From: Cryobacterium suzukii
GTDB lineage: Bacteria > Actinomycetota > Actinomycetes > Actinomycetales > Microbacteriaceae
DNA: 64,000 nucleotides
Direction of reading: 5' to 3'
Assembly: GCF_004403185.1 (NCBI RefSeq)
Contig: NZ_SOHJ01000002.1
Location: forward strand, 248,001 to 312,000
Numbering within the stretch: position 1 is the first letter of the stretch; the number at the start of each line of letters is the position of its first letter. Shown in pieces: positions 25,927 to 35,193 of this stretch. The notes under the pieces were generated by a model. That model worked only from the letters and a program-made list of their open reading frames with translations, did not search any database and was not told the origin of the DNA. A program made the position numbers and the translations under genes.

Positions 25927-26607
25927 ATGATGAGCCAGTCATTCACTCTTACCGATTCCCAGTCCCTCAGCGATTTGATCGTGTTTCTTTCACGCTCCGG
26001 CCGTGTCCTCGACGGTTCCGTGCGCCTCATGGCGTCCGAGGGCGTTCTCGCGGTGTACACCGCCATTTTCTATCCGCGCGGTCTGCTCGACGCGAGCCCG
26101 ACCGTTCTGGGGCTGCGCACCTTCGCCCTGACGGAGCCGGTCGACCTCGACAAGGTTGTGCCGGTGCGGTCCCTGCTGGAACGCCTCAAACGCCTCGAGT
26201 CCACCGCGCGTGACCTCACCCTGCCGGTCATCGTGACCGTTCCGCTGGAGGTGAACACCGTGACCTGGACCGGCATCTCCCCGCCGAAGGGCGGCTGGGA
26301 ACCACACGGCCAGACGTCGGCATCGCATCTCGAAGCGGCCGCCAGGGAGGGCATCGACGAGGTTGCCGCCGCCGTACCGGAGGGCACCGGAGAGTTGATC
26401 GTCGAACGCGTGCGTTCTGAGGTCTGGGGCCGTCAGGTCGATGGACTCGAATTCGTACCGACGGGGGCCGGTTTCGCCGCCTTCAGTCTGGGCTTTCTTG
26501 CCGACGACGAACCGGTGCACCTGTTCGAGTCGGGATTATGGACCCGCCTCAGCACGAGTCGCGGCCACGTTCTGGTGCGACGCAAGCCGTGGACTCTCAA
26601 GGCCTGA
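25927..26607 (+). CDS. Conserved actinobacterial hypothetical protein (226 aa)
   Basis: The start ATGATG at 25927 follows TAGGAG. The sequence (GWEPHGQTSASHLEAAAREG then IDEVAAAVPEGTGELIVERV) recurs in Microbacteriaceae/Arthrobacter genomes next to housekeeping genes, as far as I recall. It appears soluble with alternating beta strands and one helix. There are no catalytic motifs. Some relatives are annotated as RNA-processing or DUF proteins; I cannot support a function. Confidence 0.75.
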   Translation: MMSQSFTLTDSQSLSDLIVFLSRSGRVLDGSVRLMASEGVLAVYTAIFYPRGLLDASPTVLGLRTFALTEPVDLDKVVPVRSLLERLKRLESTARDLTLPVIVTVPLEVNTVTWTGISPPKGGWEPHGQTSASHLEAAAREGIDEVAAAVPEGTGELIVERVRSEVWGRQVDGLEFVPTGAGFAAFSLGFLADDEPVHLFESGLWTRLSTSRGHVLVRRKPWTLKA

Positions 26608-26611
26608 CCCG

Positions 26612-28171
26612 CTACAGATTGGCGCTGTCGGTCGCGAGTAGGGCAGCCCAGACGTCAGCGCGCGCCGGGAAAGAGCCTAAATCGCGCGCGAGCAGCTGCT
26701 CCGCCTGCTGAATGCGCGTGCGCACCGTGTGCCGGTGCACGCCGAGTTGGGCGGCGGCCTCGCCGAAATGCCCGTTGCAGAGCAGCCAGACGCGAAGGGT
26801 GAGCAGTAACTCCGTGGAGTGCGCCCGATCGTGCGCCATCACGGGTGCGAGGGTGGCCAGGCCGACCTCACGGGCATCCGTTCTGGCCAGCAGCGCCAGC
26901 ACACCCTGCCCGGCGACGAGACTGAACTCGGTCACGCCCGGTGCGCTCTCTCGAGCCCGGGTAAGGGCCTGCTGGGCCTGATCGAGGGCGCGGGGAAGTT
27001 GGCGGTAGCTGCTCGGCTCAGACACGCCGGCGTGCAGGTCAAAGAGTGCGCACAAATCAGAGAGGATGCCGTGGGCTGTGCGGTCGACACACACCACGAT
27101 GGTGTCGTCCTGGCGGGCGAAGAACAGCTGCCCGGGGGAGTCCTCGACGCGCAGTTCCAGGTAGTCGGTGATGGCGTCGCGGCGCGGAGCGGGCGCATCG
27201 ACGACGGCGACGAGCACCGGGGCAGCCGGGAGGGGACCCCACATCTGTCGGGAGATCTGGTCGACCAGAGTGTGATCGCCGACGAGCAGGGTGTTCAAGA
27301 GCCCGGAGCGCAATAGCCCCTGGGCACGATCGAGGGCGTTGTTCTGCTCGAGGGCGAGGCCGGCCAGGGCGATGACGCTCGTGACAACTTCGGTGCTGGC
27401 TTGGTCGAGGGCGAGGGGGCCGCCGAGGGCGAGCACGCCGCGCAGGTGGTCATGGCCGCCGAGAGTCTGCAGGGTAAGGGTCTCGCCCCCGGCATCAACG
27501 GTGCTGCTGGAGCGCGCTCCGCGGGCCAGTAGGCGCCGGGCCTCGTGCTGCACGGTGGCGAGCGCGTCGGGGGCTGCGGAGAGAGTGGCGCGGGGAAAGA
27601 CCCGGTCGAGGGTTCCGCTCGCATCGAACAGGGCAACCCAGTGACCGAGCTGCGTGGAGAGTTCAGCGAGGGTCGCGCTCAAGCCGTCGGGGCGCAGCGC
27701 GGCGAGCGCGATGGCACGCTGTGCCTTGAGGGCCCAGGTGGCACGCGCATACCGATCCTCGGCCACGAGGTCGCCGGCCGCCCGGGCGACGGCAATGAAC
27801 GGGGTGCGATAGGGCACCTCGAACAGTGGCAGGCCGAGTGCGCGGCAGGCAGCGATCAGCCCGTCCGGCGTGCCATTCCGAACCACTTCGGTGCCGAAAC
27901 CGAGGGCGGTGATACCGCGTTCACTCAGGCGCCGCACGTACGGGACGTAGTCGGCATCCGCTGCCGGATCACTGCCGAACTGGGTACCGGTTGTGAGCAG
28001 TACCTGGTTGTCGGAGAGAAACGGTGTCGGATCGACCAGGTCGGAGCTGTGCACCCACTCGACGGTGCGGTCGAGTGGTGCCGGGCGTGCGGCCGCGTTC
28101 TCGCCAGAATCGTTGAGGAGGGTGAGCCCGAGGTTTGTATCAGCGAGCAGGAGGCGCAAATTCGGGAGCAT
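26612..28171 (-). CDS. PucR-family transcriptional regulator
   Basis: This encodes 519 residues. The N-terminal PucR-type sensor domain (~1-130) includes VEWVHSSDLVDPTPFLSDNQ and VLLTTGTQFG. A GAF/GGDEF-like middle follows. The C-terminal helix-turn-helix is LRVWLLCNGHFGEAAAQLGV and HRHTVRTRIQQAEQLL. PucR proteins control purine, GABA or amine catabolism. It is divergent from gabT, with a perfect ACTGTACAGT palindrome in the shared 139-nt interval. Control of the putrescine/GABA cluster is inferred from that position. Confidence 0.9.
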   Translation of the reverse strand: MLPNLRLLLADTNLGLTLLNDSGENAAARPAPLDRTVEWVHSSDLVDPTPFLSDNQVLLTTGTQFGSDPAADADYVPYVRRLSERGITALGFGTEVVRNGTPDGLIAACRALGLPLFEVPYRTPFIAVARAAGDLVAEDRYARATWALKAQRAIALAALRPDGLSATLAELSTQLGHWVALFDASGTLDRVFPRATLSAAPDALATVQHEARRLLARGARSSSTVDAGGETLTLQTLGGHDHLRGVLALGGPLALDQASTEVVTSVIALAGLALEQNNALDRAQGLLRSGLLNTLLVGDHTLVDQISRQMWGPLPAAPVLVAVVDAPAPRRDAITDYLELRVEDSPGQLFFARQDDTIVVCVDRTAHGILSDLCALFDLHAGVSEPSSYRQLPRALDQAQQALTRARESAPGVTEFSLVAGQGVLALLARTDAREVGLATLAPVMAHDRAHSTELLLTLRVWLLCNGHFGEAAAQLGVHRHTVRTRIQQAEQLLARDLGSFPARADVWAALLATDSANL

Positions 28172-28208
28172 CAGTGCCTTATACAGGTTGGCGAGTAGTT
28201 TAGGTCAA

Positions 28209-28218
28209 ACTGTACAGT
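28209..28218. promoter_or_regulatory. Palindrome ACTGTACAGT, candidate PucR operator
   Basis: A perfect 10-bp palindrome lies 38 nt upstream of the regulator start and about 93 nt upstream of gabT. It is the only clear dyad in the interval. Confidence 0.45.
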
Positions 28219-28310
28219 CTGAATAGAGCGTCGCACCGGGATTCTGCCTAGCATTGCCGCATGAGTGCCGTGGCCGCGGTGCAGCACCTCGTTTCGGATC
28301 GGAAACTCTT

Positions 28311-29690
28311 ATGACAGTCGTAGACACTGCTCGCCGCACCAGCACCCCGCTCGGCGGCCCCACGCTGGCTCAGGAACGCAAGCTGGTCACGAGCATCCCC
28401 GGACCGAAATCGCGACGCTTGAGCGAACGCAAGGCCCAGGCGGTCTCGGCCGGCGTCGGCATCTCCTTGCCCGTCTACGTGGTAGCCGCCGGCGGAGGAG
28501 TGCTCGTCGACGTCGACGGCAACTCCCTGATCGACCTCGGGTCGGGCATCGCCGTGACCGGTGTCGGCAACAGTGCCCCGCGGGTGGTTGCGGCCGTGGC
28601 CGCCCAGCTGGCCCAGTTCACGCACACCTGCTTCACCGTGGCGCCCTATGACTCCTACATCGCAGTAGCCGAGGCCCTGAACCGACTCACTCCCGGGGAC
28701 CACGAGAAGCGCAGCGTGCTGTTCAACTCCGGCGCCGAAGCGGTGGAGAACGCCGTCAAGATTGCCCGGCACTTCACGGGCAAGCAGGCCGTTGTCGCCT
28801 TCGACCACGCCTACCACGGCCGCACCAACCTCACCATGGGGCTGACAGCTAAGAACCAGCCATACAAGAACGGTTTCGGTCCCTTCGCTCCCGAGGTGTA
28901 CCGGGCGCCGATGTCGTATCCCTTGCGCGACGGAGGACTCGACGGTGGGGCAGCCGCGAACCGTGCCATCTCGCAGATCGAGAAACAGGTCGGCGCGAGC
29001 AACCTTGCAGCGGTCATCATCGAACCCATTCAGGGCGAGGGCGGTTTCATCGTCCCGGCGCCGGGCTTCCTGGGTACGCTGCTGGCCTGGTGCCGTGCCA
29101 ACGAGGTCGTGTTTATCGCCGATGAGATTCAGACCGGCTTTGCCCGCACCGGCCACATGTTCGCCTGCGAGCACGAGGGCATTGTGCCCGACCTGATCTG
29201 CACCGCCAAGGGCATCGCCGGCGGTCTGCCGTTGTCGGCTGTCACCGGGCGGGCCGACATCATGGATTCGCCACAGGCCGGCGGTCTCGGTGGTACCTAC
29301 GGCGGCAACCCGCTCGCCTGCGCTGCGGCGCTCGCCACGATTGATACCTATGAGAGCGACCACCTGGTAGAACGCGCCGCCGCCATCGGAACCCTCATGG
29401 GTGAGCGCCTCGGCGTGCTCGCCGCGGCCGACCCACGCATCGGCGAGGTGCGCGGCCGCGGCGCCATGATGGCCATCGAGCTCGTCGATCCTGCCACGGG
29501 GGAGCCGGATGCCGCGCTCACCGGCCGCGTCATCGCCGCCGCCCACGCAGCGGGCGTCATCCTGCTCGGCTGCGGAACGTACGGCAACGTCATCCGCTTT
29601 CTGCCGCCGCTCAGCATTCCCGACGCCTTGCTGCTTGAGGGCCTGCAGGTTCTCGCCGAGGCGCTGGTCGCCGATTCGGCGGCAGTGTGA
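28311..29690 (+). CDS. gabT: 4-aminobutyrate aminotransferase
   Basis: This encodes 459 residues. It is a PLP-dependent class III aminotransferase moving the amino group of GABA to 2-oxoglutarate, giving succinate semialdehyde. Landmarks are NSGAEAVENAVKIARHFTGK, IADEIQTGFARTGHMFACEH with the PLP-contacting Asp, the PLP lysine in ICTAKGIAGGLPLSA, and GGTYGGNPLACAAALA. ATG 28311 gives MTVVDTARRT; an upstream in-frame extension is unsupported. Its stop overlaps the gabD start by 4 nt. Confidence 0.95.
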   Translation: MTVVDTARRTSTPLGGPTLAQERKLVTSIPGPKSRRLSERKAQAVSAGVGISLPVYVVAAGGGVLVDVDGNSLIDLGSGIAVTGVGNSAPRVVAAVAAQLAQFTHTCFTVAPYDSYIAVAEALNRLTPGDHEKRSVLFNSGAEAVENAVKIARHFTGKQAVVAFDHAYHGRTNLTMGLTAKNQPYKNGFGPFAPEVYRAPMSYPLRDGGLDGGAAANRAISQIEKQVGASNLAAVIIEPIQGEGGFIVPAPGFLGTLLAWCRANEVVFIADEIQTGFARTGHMFACEHEGIVPDLICTAKGIAGGLPLSAVTGRADIMDSPQAGGLGGTYGGNPLACAAALATIDTYESDHLVERAAAIGTLMGERLGVLAAADPRIGEVRGRGAMMAIELVDPATGEPDAALTGRVIAAAHAAGVILLGCGTYGNVIRFLPPLSIPDALLLEGLQVLAEALVADSAAV

Positions 29691-31183
29691 GCGCCGTGAT
29701 CGAGGGCGTGACGCCCCCGTGCACCACCGAGCGAAGCGCGGCACTGCTGGCTCGCGTACCCGACCAGCTCTACATCAACGGGCAGTGGGTAGACGGCACC
29801 GGAGAGCCGATCGTGGTGACCGACCCTGCCAACGGACGGGTGCTCAAGAAGATTCAGAACGCATCCGTTGCTGATGGTGCCCGTGCGCTCGATGCTGCCG
29901 TGGCGGCAGCGGAGTCTTGGGCGGCAACCCCGGCCCGCACGCGCGCCGAGATTCTGCGCCGCGCCTTCGACCTGCTGCAGGAGCGTCGCGACGACTTCGC
30001 CACGCTCATGACGCTCGAGATGGGCAAGCCGATCGCCGAAGCCAACGGCGAAGTCAGCTACGGCGGCGAGTTTCTGCGCTGGTTCAGCGAAGAGGCCGTG
30101 CGCATCAATGGTCGCTACGGTGCCAATCCGGAGGGTACGGGCACGATGGTCGTCACCCGCCGAGCGGTTGGCCCCTGCTACCTGATCACACCGTGGAATT
30201 TTCCACTCGCCATGGCCACCCGCAAGATTGCTCCGGCGCTCGCCGCGGGCTGCACGGTTGTGGTGAAGCCGGCCGAACTGACCCCGCTGACCACCCTGCT
30301 GTTCGTGCAGTTGCTGGAGGATGCCGGCGTACCGGCCGGCGTCGTCAACGTCATCACGACGACCCAGTCGCAGGCGGTGTCAGCCCCGATCATCGCCGAC
30401 CCCCGGCTGCGCAAGCTGAGCTTCACGGGGTCGACCGTCGTTGGCCGTGCCCTGATCGCCCAGGCGGCGCAGAACGTGCTGCGCACCTCGATGGAACTCG
30501 GTGGTAACGCCCCCTTCATCGTGTTCGCCGACGCTGATCTCGAGAAGGCCGTCACCGGCGCCATGCTGGCGAAGTTTCGCAATACGGGCCAGGCCTGCAC
30601 GGCGGCCAATCGGTTCATCGTGCACTCCTCGGTCGCCGAGGAATTCGGACGTCGACTCACCGAGCGGGTGAACGCCCTGGAGGTTGGCCCCGGCATTGAC
30701 CCCAGGGTGAACTTCGGGCCGCTCGTGAGCGATACCGCCGTCGATAACGTCGATGCCTTCGTGCAGGATGCCCTTGCGCGCGGCGCCACGTTGCTCACCG
30801 GGGGCTTCCGCCCCGACGGCCCCGGCTCGTTCTACGCCCCCACCGTGCTGACCGGTGTGAGTGCCGACAGTCGCATGGTGCGGGAAGAAATTTTCGGCCC
30901 GGTTGCCGGAATTAGAACCTTCGAAACAGAGGAAGAGGCCATTGAATTGGCAAATGACACCGAATATGGTCTGATCAGTTACGTTTTTACCACCGATATG
31001 GACCGTAGACACCGTATGATCGACAGTATCGACACCGGAATGATGGGGCTGAATACCGGCCTCGTTTCCAACGCTGCAGCGCCTTTCGGCGGTGTTAAAC
31101 AGTCCGGTCTCGGCCGTGAGGGTGGCCTCGAAGGCATCAGCGAATACCTCTCGACCAAGTACACCCTCATTTCCTCGTCCTAA
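29687..31183 (+). CDS. gabD: Succinate-semialdehyde dehydrogenase (aldehyde dehydrogenase family)
   Basis: This encodes 498 residues from GTG 29687, overlapping gabT by 4 nt. The NAD(P)-dependent aldehyde dehydrogenase core shows TPWNFPLAMATRKIAPALAA, the catalytic Glu in MELGGNAPFIVFADAD, and the nucleophile in NTGQACTAANRFIVH. Downstream, SRMVREEIFGPVAGIR and the C-terminal GGVKQSGLGREGG are also typical. It converts succinate semialdehyde to succinate; it may also take 4-aminobutyraldehyde produced by the neighbouring oxidase. Confidence 0.93.
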   Translation: MSAVIEGVTPPCTTERSAALLARVPDQLYINGQWVDGTGEPIVVTDPANGRVLKKIQNASVADGARALDAAVAAAESWAATPARTRAEILRRAFDLLQERRDDFATLMTLEMGKPIAEANGEVSYGGEFLRWFSEEAVRINGRYGANPEGTGTMVVTRRAVGPCYLITPWNFPLAMATRKIAPALAAGCTVVVKPAELTPLTTLLFVQLLEDAGVPAGVVNVITTTQSQAVSAPIIADPRLRKLSFTGSTVVGRALIAQAAQNVLRTSMELGGNAPFIVFADADLEKAVTGAMLAKFRNTGQACTAANRFIVHSSVAEEFGRRLTERVNALEVGPGIDPRVNFGPLVSDTAVDNVDAFVQDALARGATLLTGGFRPDGPGSFYAPTVLTGVSADSRMVREEIFGPVAGIRTFETEEEAIELANDTEYGLISYVFTTDMDRRHRMIDSIDTGMMGLNTGLVSNAAAPFGGVKQSGLGREGGLEGISEYLSTKYTLISSS

Positions 31184-31209
31184 TCCCACCCAGCAATACA
31201 GGAGCAAGC

Positions 31210-32577
31210 ATGACCACGATTGATCGTGACGTCGTTATTATCGGCGCCGGGGCATCCGGTCTCGCCGCCGCCACCGCATTGCACAAAGCCGGTCTCAGCG
31301 TGGCCGTTCTTGAAGCGCGCGACCGCGTCGGCGGGCGCCTGTGGACCGACGAGATCGAGGGCGCCATGCTCGAGATCGGCGGTCAGTGGGTTTCGCCCGA
31401 CCAGCACGCCCTCAAGGAGACGCTGGCCGAGCTGGGCCTTGCTACCTACCCGCGCTACCGTTCCGGGCGGAACGTCTACATCAACGGTGCCGGCGTGGTC
31501 AGCCGGTTTGACGGCGAGATCTTTCCGGTTCCGGAAGGTACCGAGGCGCAGATCGTTGGTCTGATCGAGAAACTCGACGCCCTCGTGGCCGAGATCGACC
31601 CGGACAAGCCGTGGGAGCATCCGCTCGCCAAGGAACTCGACGAGGTATCGTTCAGTCGCTGGCTGGAGACGCAGACCGACGATCAGGAAGCCCGCGACAA
31701 CATCGGCATGTTCATCGCCGGGGCCATGCTCACCAAACCCGCGCACGCGTTCTCCGCGTTGCAGGCGTTGCTCATGGCAGCGAGCGCCGGGTCGTTCAGC
31801 AACCTGGTCGACTCCGATTTCATTCTCGACGAGCGCGTCATCGGCGGGCTGCAGCAGGTGCCGCTGCTCTTGGCTGAGAAGCTCGGCGGCGACGTCTACC
31901 TCGGGCAGCCGGTGCGCATTCTGGCTTGGAACGACGCGGGTGTCACGGTTGTTGCCGACGGCATGACCGTGTCTGCCCGGCACGCCATTGTGGCTGTTCC
32001 GCCGCCCCTGATCAGTCGGATCAGCTTTGTACCGCCGTTGCCGCGCCGGCAGCAGCAGCTGCACCAGCACCTCTCCATGGGCTTTGTGATCAAGGTTCAT
32101 GCCGTCTACGAGACGCCGTTCTGGCGCGCTGATGATCTCTCCGGCACTGCCTTCAGCCCCTACGAACTGGTGCACGAGGCCTACGACAACACCAACTTCA
32201 ACGACCCGCGTGGCACCCTCGTGGGTTTCGTCTCCGATGAAGAAGCGGATGCCGTCTTCGCCCTGACCGCCGACGAGCGCAAGGCTCGCATCCTCGAGTC
32301 GCTGTCGCACTACTACGGTGAGCAGGCGTTGCACCCGGTCGTGTACTACGAAAGCGACTGGGGCTCCGAAGAGTGGACCCGCGGTGCCTATGCGGCGAGC
32401 TTCGACATGGGCGGACTGGTCCGCTACGGCCCCGAACTGCGCAGCACAGTCGGGCCCATCTCCTTCTCCTGCAGCGACATGGCCGGCAAGGGCTACCAGC
32501 ACGTTGACGGCGCCATCCGGGTCGGGCACGACACCGCAGCGGCGATCATCGCCCTGCGCGTTCCGGCTACCGCGTGA
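31210..32577 (+). CDS. puo: Putrescine oxidase / flavin monoamine oxidase
   Basis: This encodes 455 residues. The FAD-binding Rossmann motif is VVIIGAGASGLAAATALHKA, followed by LEARDRVGGRLWTDEIEG and GGQWVSPDQHA. The C-terminal DMAGKGYQHVDGAIRVGHDT contacts the flavin. The sequence most resembles Rhodococcus/Micrococcus putrescine oxidases, which convert putrescine to 4-aminobutanal with H2O2 release. The position between gabD and an amine/amino-acid permease supports that substrate; other amines are possible. Its stop overlaps the next gene by 4 nt. Confidence 0.9.
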   Translation: MTTIDRDVVIIGAGASGLAAATALHKAGLSVAVLEARDRVGGRLWTDEIEGAMLEIGGQWVSPDQHALKETLAELGLATYPRYRSGRNVYINGAGVVSRFDGEIFPVPEGTEAQIVGLIEKLDALVAEIDPDKPWEHPLAKELDEVSFSRWLETQTDDQEARDNIGMFIAGAMLTKPAHAFSALQALLMAASAGSFSNLVDSDFILDERVIGGLQQVPLLLAEKLGGDVYLGQPVRILAWNDAGVTVVADGMTVSARHAIVAVPPPLISRISFVPPLPRRQQQLHQHLSMGFVIKVHAVYETPFWRADDLSGTAFSPYELVHEAYDNTNFNDPRGTLVGFVSDEEADAVFALTADERKARILESLSHYYGEQALHPVVYYESDWGSEEWTRGAYAASFDMGGLVRYGPELRSTVGPISFSCSDMAGKGYQHVDGAIRVGHDTAAAIIALRVPATA

Positions 32578-33464
32578 GGTTTCTGGTCGGCTACACCGCC
32601 ACCCCGTCCGGAGCGGATGCCCTCGCCCTCGGTGTGCGCCTGGCCCGGGCGCCGGGTGCCGAACTTGACATCGTGCTTGTGCTCAATGGGGGAGAGCGTG
32701 CGACGCTCACCCCCACCGACCCTGGCTATGACCGGCTCCTGCTCGAAACGGTCGAGGGCTGGCTGGAAGAAGCGCTCACCCTCGTGCCCGCCGGTATTTC
32801 GGTGCACACCCACCTCGAACACGCCGACTCTTTCACCCAGGGACTGCTGGCCGCAGCCACCCGGTTGCAGGCGAACCTGATCGTGGTCGGTGCGGCTACC
32901 CACGGCCTGCTCGGGCGGTTCGCCATCGGCAGCGTCGCCGGCGGTCTGCTGCACTCCTCCCACGTGCCCGTGGCGCTCGCCCCTGAGGGCAGCCGGGTAA
33001 TGGGTACCGACGAACCGATCGAACGGGTCACCTGCGCGGTCGGCACCAAACCGGGAGCCGACGGACTGCTGTCGGCCGGCATCCGCCTGGCCCGCACGGT
33101 GGATGCGCCGCTTCGGCTGGTCTCCCTCGTCGCGATTGACCGCCCCGGCGCCGACGGGCAGACGATTCAACTGGCCGCCGACCACGCCCAGGCTGTGCTC
33201 GACTATGCCACCGAACACCTGATGGACGGGCTCGAGGTCACCGCGAGCGTCGCGTCCGGCAGCAGTATCGAGCACGCCGTGCGCGGCCTGCATTGGCATT
33301 CGGCCGAGGTCTGCGTCGTCGGCTCCAGCCGGCTGGCGCAACCCCATCGACTTTTTCTGGGTTCGATCGCGGCCAAAATGCTGCGCGAATTACCGGTGCC
33401 ACTGATTGTGGTGCCGCGAGATTTCACCGAGAAACCTGATGTCACCGAGTTGGTGGGGAAATAG
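32574..33464 (+). CDS. Tandem universal stress protein (UspA family)
   Basis: This encodes 296 residues with two Usp domains. The first ends with the ATP-binding pattern LIVVGAATHGLLGRFAIGSV and SSHVPVALAPEG, and the second with VCVVGSSRLAQPHRLFLGSI and LPVPLIVVP. GTG overlaps the oxidase stop (GTGA), placing it in the catabolic operon. It probably binds ATP and protects or tunes the pathway during peroxide or starvation stress; that role is inference. Confidence 0.9.
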   Translation: MRFLVGYTATPSGADALALGVRLARAPGAELDIVLVLNGGERATLTPTDPGYDRLLLETVEGWLEEALTLVPAGISVHTHLEHADSFTQGLLAAATRLQANLIVVGAATHGLLGRFAIGSVAGGLLHSSHVPVALAPEGSRVMGTDEPIERVTCAVGTKPGADGLLSAGIRLARTVDAPLRLVSLVAIDRPGADGQTIQLAADHAQAVLDYATEHLMDGLEVTASVASGSSIEHAVRGLHWHSAEVCVVGSSRLAQPHRLFLGSIAAKMLRELPVPLIVVPRDFTEKPDVTELVGK

Positions 33465-33470
33465 GAGAGC

Positions 33471-35021
33471 ATGACACTAGAAATCAACGCCAGTGCAGCC
33501 GTTGAGAAAGCCACGGGAGGCATCTCCAAGAAGGGCCTGAGCGCCGGATCCGTCGGGCTGGTCGGAGCCGTCATCATCGGCATCTCCTGCATCGCCCCGG
33601 CCTACACGCTCACCGGGGCCCTCGGCCCGACCGTGGCCGAGGTCGGTTTGCAACTGCCGGCGATCTTCGTGGCCGGTTTCATCCCCATGCTGCTCGTGGC
33701 CCTCGGCTACCGCGAACTGAACAAGGCCATGCCTGACAGCGGCACGAGCTTCACGTGGGCGACCAGGGCCTTCGGTCCGTGGATCGGCTGGATGGCCGGT
33801 TGGGGCCTGATCGCTGCGACCGTCGTCGTGCTCAGTAATCTTGCCGGCATCGCGGTCGACTTCTTCTACCTAATGCTCTCGCAGATCTTCGGCAACAGCG
33901 CCGAGATCGCGGGGCTCGCCGGCAATCCCCTGATCAACGTCGGCACCTGTCTGTTGTTCATTCTGATTGCCACCTGGATCAGCTACCGGGATATGCAGAC
34001 CACGCAGAAGGTGCAGTACTGGCTGGTCGGGTTTCAGCTGATCGTGCTGGTGGGCTTTGGCATCATGGCCTTCGTGCACATTGTCAACGGGTCGGCCTTC
34101 GACCCGACACCCGTCTCGCTATCGTGGTTCAACCCCTTTGCCGTTACTTCGTTCTCGGCCTTCGCTGCCGGACTGAGCCTGTCAATCTTCATCTTCTGGG
34201 GCTGGGACGTCACCCTGACAATGTCGGAAGAGACGAAGGGCTCCCGGTCGACACCCGGCCGTGCCGCGACCCTGACCGTGATCATTGTCATGGTGCTCTA
34301 CCTGTTCGTCGCCATAGCGGCCGTCTCCTTTGCCGGCGTCGGCGGCGTCGGCGTTGGGCTCGGCAACCCGGAGATTCAGGGCAACGTGTTCTTCGCCCTC
34401 GCCGGTCCCGCACTCGGTCCGTTCGCCGTACTCATGTCCATCGCCGTGCTGTCCAGCTCGGCCGCTTCGTTGCAGTCCACCTTCGTGTCGCCAGCACGCA
34501 CCCTGCTCGCAATGGGCCACTACGGCGCCCTGCCGCCGGCCTACGCCAAGGTGAGCCCGCGATTCTTCACCCCCGGGTATGCCACCATCGCCTCCGCTGT
34601 CGTAGCTGCCGGTTTCTACACGATCATGCGCTTCGTCAGCGAAGACGTGCTCTGGGACACCATCACGACCCTCGGCATGATGATCTGCTTCTACTACGGC
34701 CTGACCGCTTTCGCCTGCGTCTGGTACTTTCGCCGCCAGTGGTTCGCCACCGTGCGGAACGCCTTCTTCACCTTCGTGTTTCCGCTGATCGGCGGCATCA
34801 TTCTCTCGGTGCTGTTCTGCACGACCCTCGTTGACAGCATGGATCCGAACTACGGCAGCGGCTCCGAGATCTTCGGTTTGGGCCTGGTCTTCGTGCTCGG
34901 CATGGCGATTCTGCTGATCGGCGTCGTCATCATGATCGTGCAGTCCCGGGTGCGCCCGGCGTTTTTCCGCGGCGAGACGCTCAGCCTGGCCGCGCCGCGC
35001 TACGGCGAGCCCGAGGAGTAG
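33471..35021 (+). CDS. APC-family amino acid/polyamine permease
   Basis: This encodes 516 residues with about 12 membrane helices. The APC signature at the first helix reads GLVGAVIIGISCIAPAYTLT, the next helix region ALGYRELNKAMPDSGTSFTW, and later FWGWDVTLTMSEETKGSRST. The last gene of the gabT-gabD-puo-usp operon, 6 nt after the usp stop, it most likely imports putrescine or GABA by proton symport. A strong hairpin follows the stop. Confidence 0.92.
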   Translation: MTLEINASAAVEKATGGISKKGLSAGSVGLVGAVIIGISCIAPAYTLTGALGPTVAEVGLQLPAIFVAGFIPMLLVALGYRELNKAMPDSGTSFTWATRAFGPWIGWMAGWGLIAATVVVLSNLAGIAVDFFYLMLSQIFGNSAEIAGLAGNPLINVGTCLLFILIATWISYRDMQTTQKVQYWLVGFQLIVLVGFGIMAFVHIVNGSAFDPTPVSLSWFNPFAVTSFSAFAAGLSLSIFIFWGWDVTLTMSEETKGSRSTPGRAATLTVIIVMVLYLFVAIAAVSFAGVGGVGVGLGNPEIQGNVFFALAGPALGPFAVLMSIAVLSSSAASLQSTFVSPARTLLAMGHYGALPPAYAKVSPRFFTPGYATIASAVVAAGFYTIMRFVSEDVLWDTITTLGMMICFYYGLTAFACVWYFRRQWFATVRNAFFTFVFPLIGGIILSVLFCTTLVDSMDPNYGSGSEIFGLGLVFVLGMAILLIGVVIMIVQSRVRPAFFRGETLSLAAPRYGEPEE

Positions 35022-35028
35022 CCGAGCT

Positions 35029-35059
35029 GCGGCATCCGCTTATTGAAAGCGGATGCCGC
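35029..35059. terminator. Hairpin terminator after the permease gene
   Basis: GCGGCATCCGCTT pairs perfectly with AAAGCGGATGCCGC around ATTG. No T-run follows, as is common in actinobacteria. It ends the putrescine/GABA operon. Confidence 0.75.
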
Positions 35060-35193
35060 GGGGTTCGCGGCACCCATTAGCGCTCGCGGCACTCGTTGGT
35101 AGGGGTGCCCCGAACGGTAATGGGTGCAGCGAGCCCGTCGCGTCCGGTACGGCAACTCCAGGGCGGCGGGCTCGAGTCCTTTAAGCTGTGGGC

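Noticed and set aside
28248..29744. 498-codon minus-strand ORF
   Set aside because: It is antisense to gabT and lacks any conserved motif.
31180..32529. 449-codon minus-strand ORF
   Set aside because: It is antisense to the putrescine oxidase gene, with no motif.
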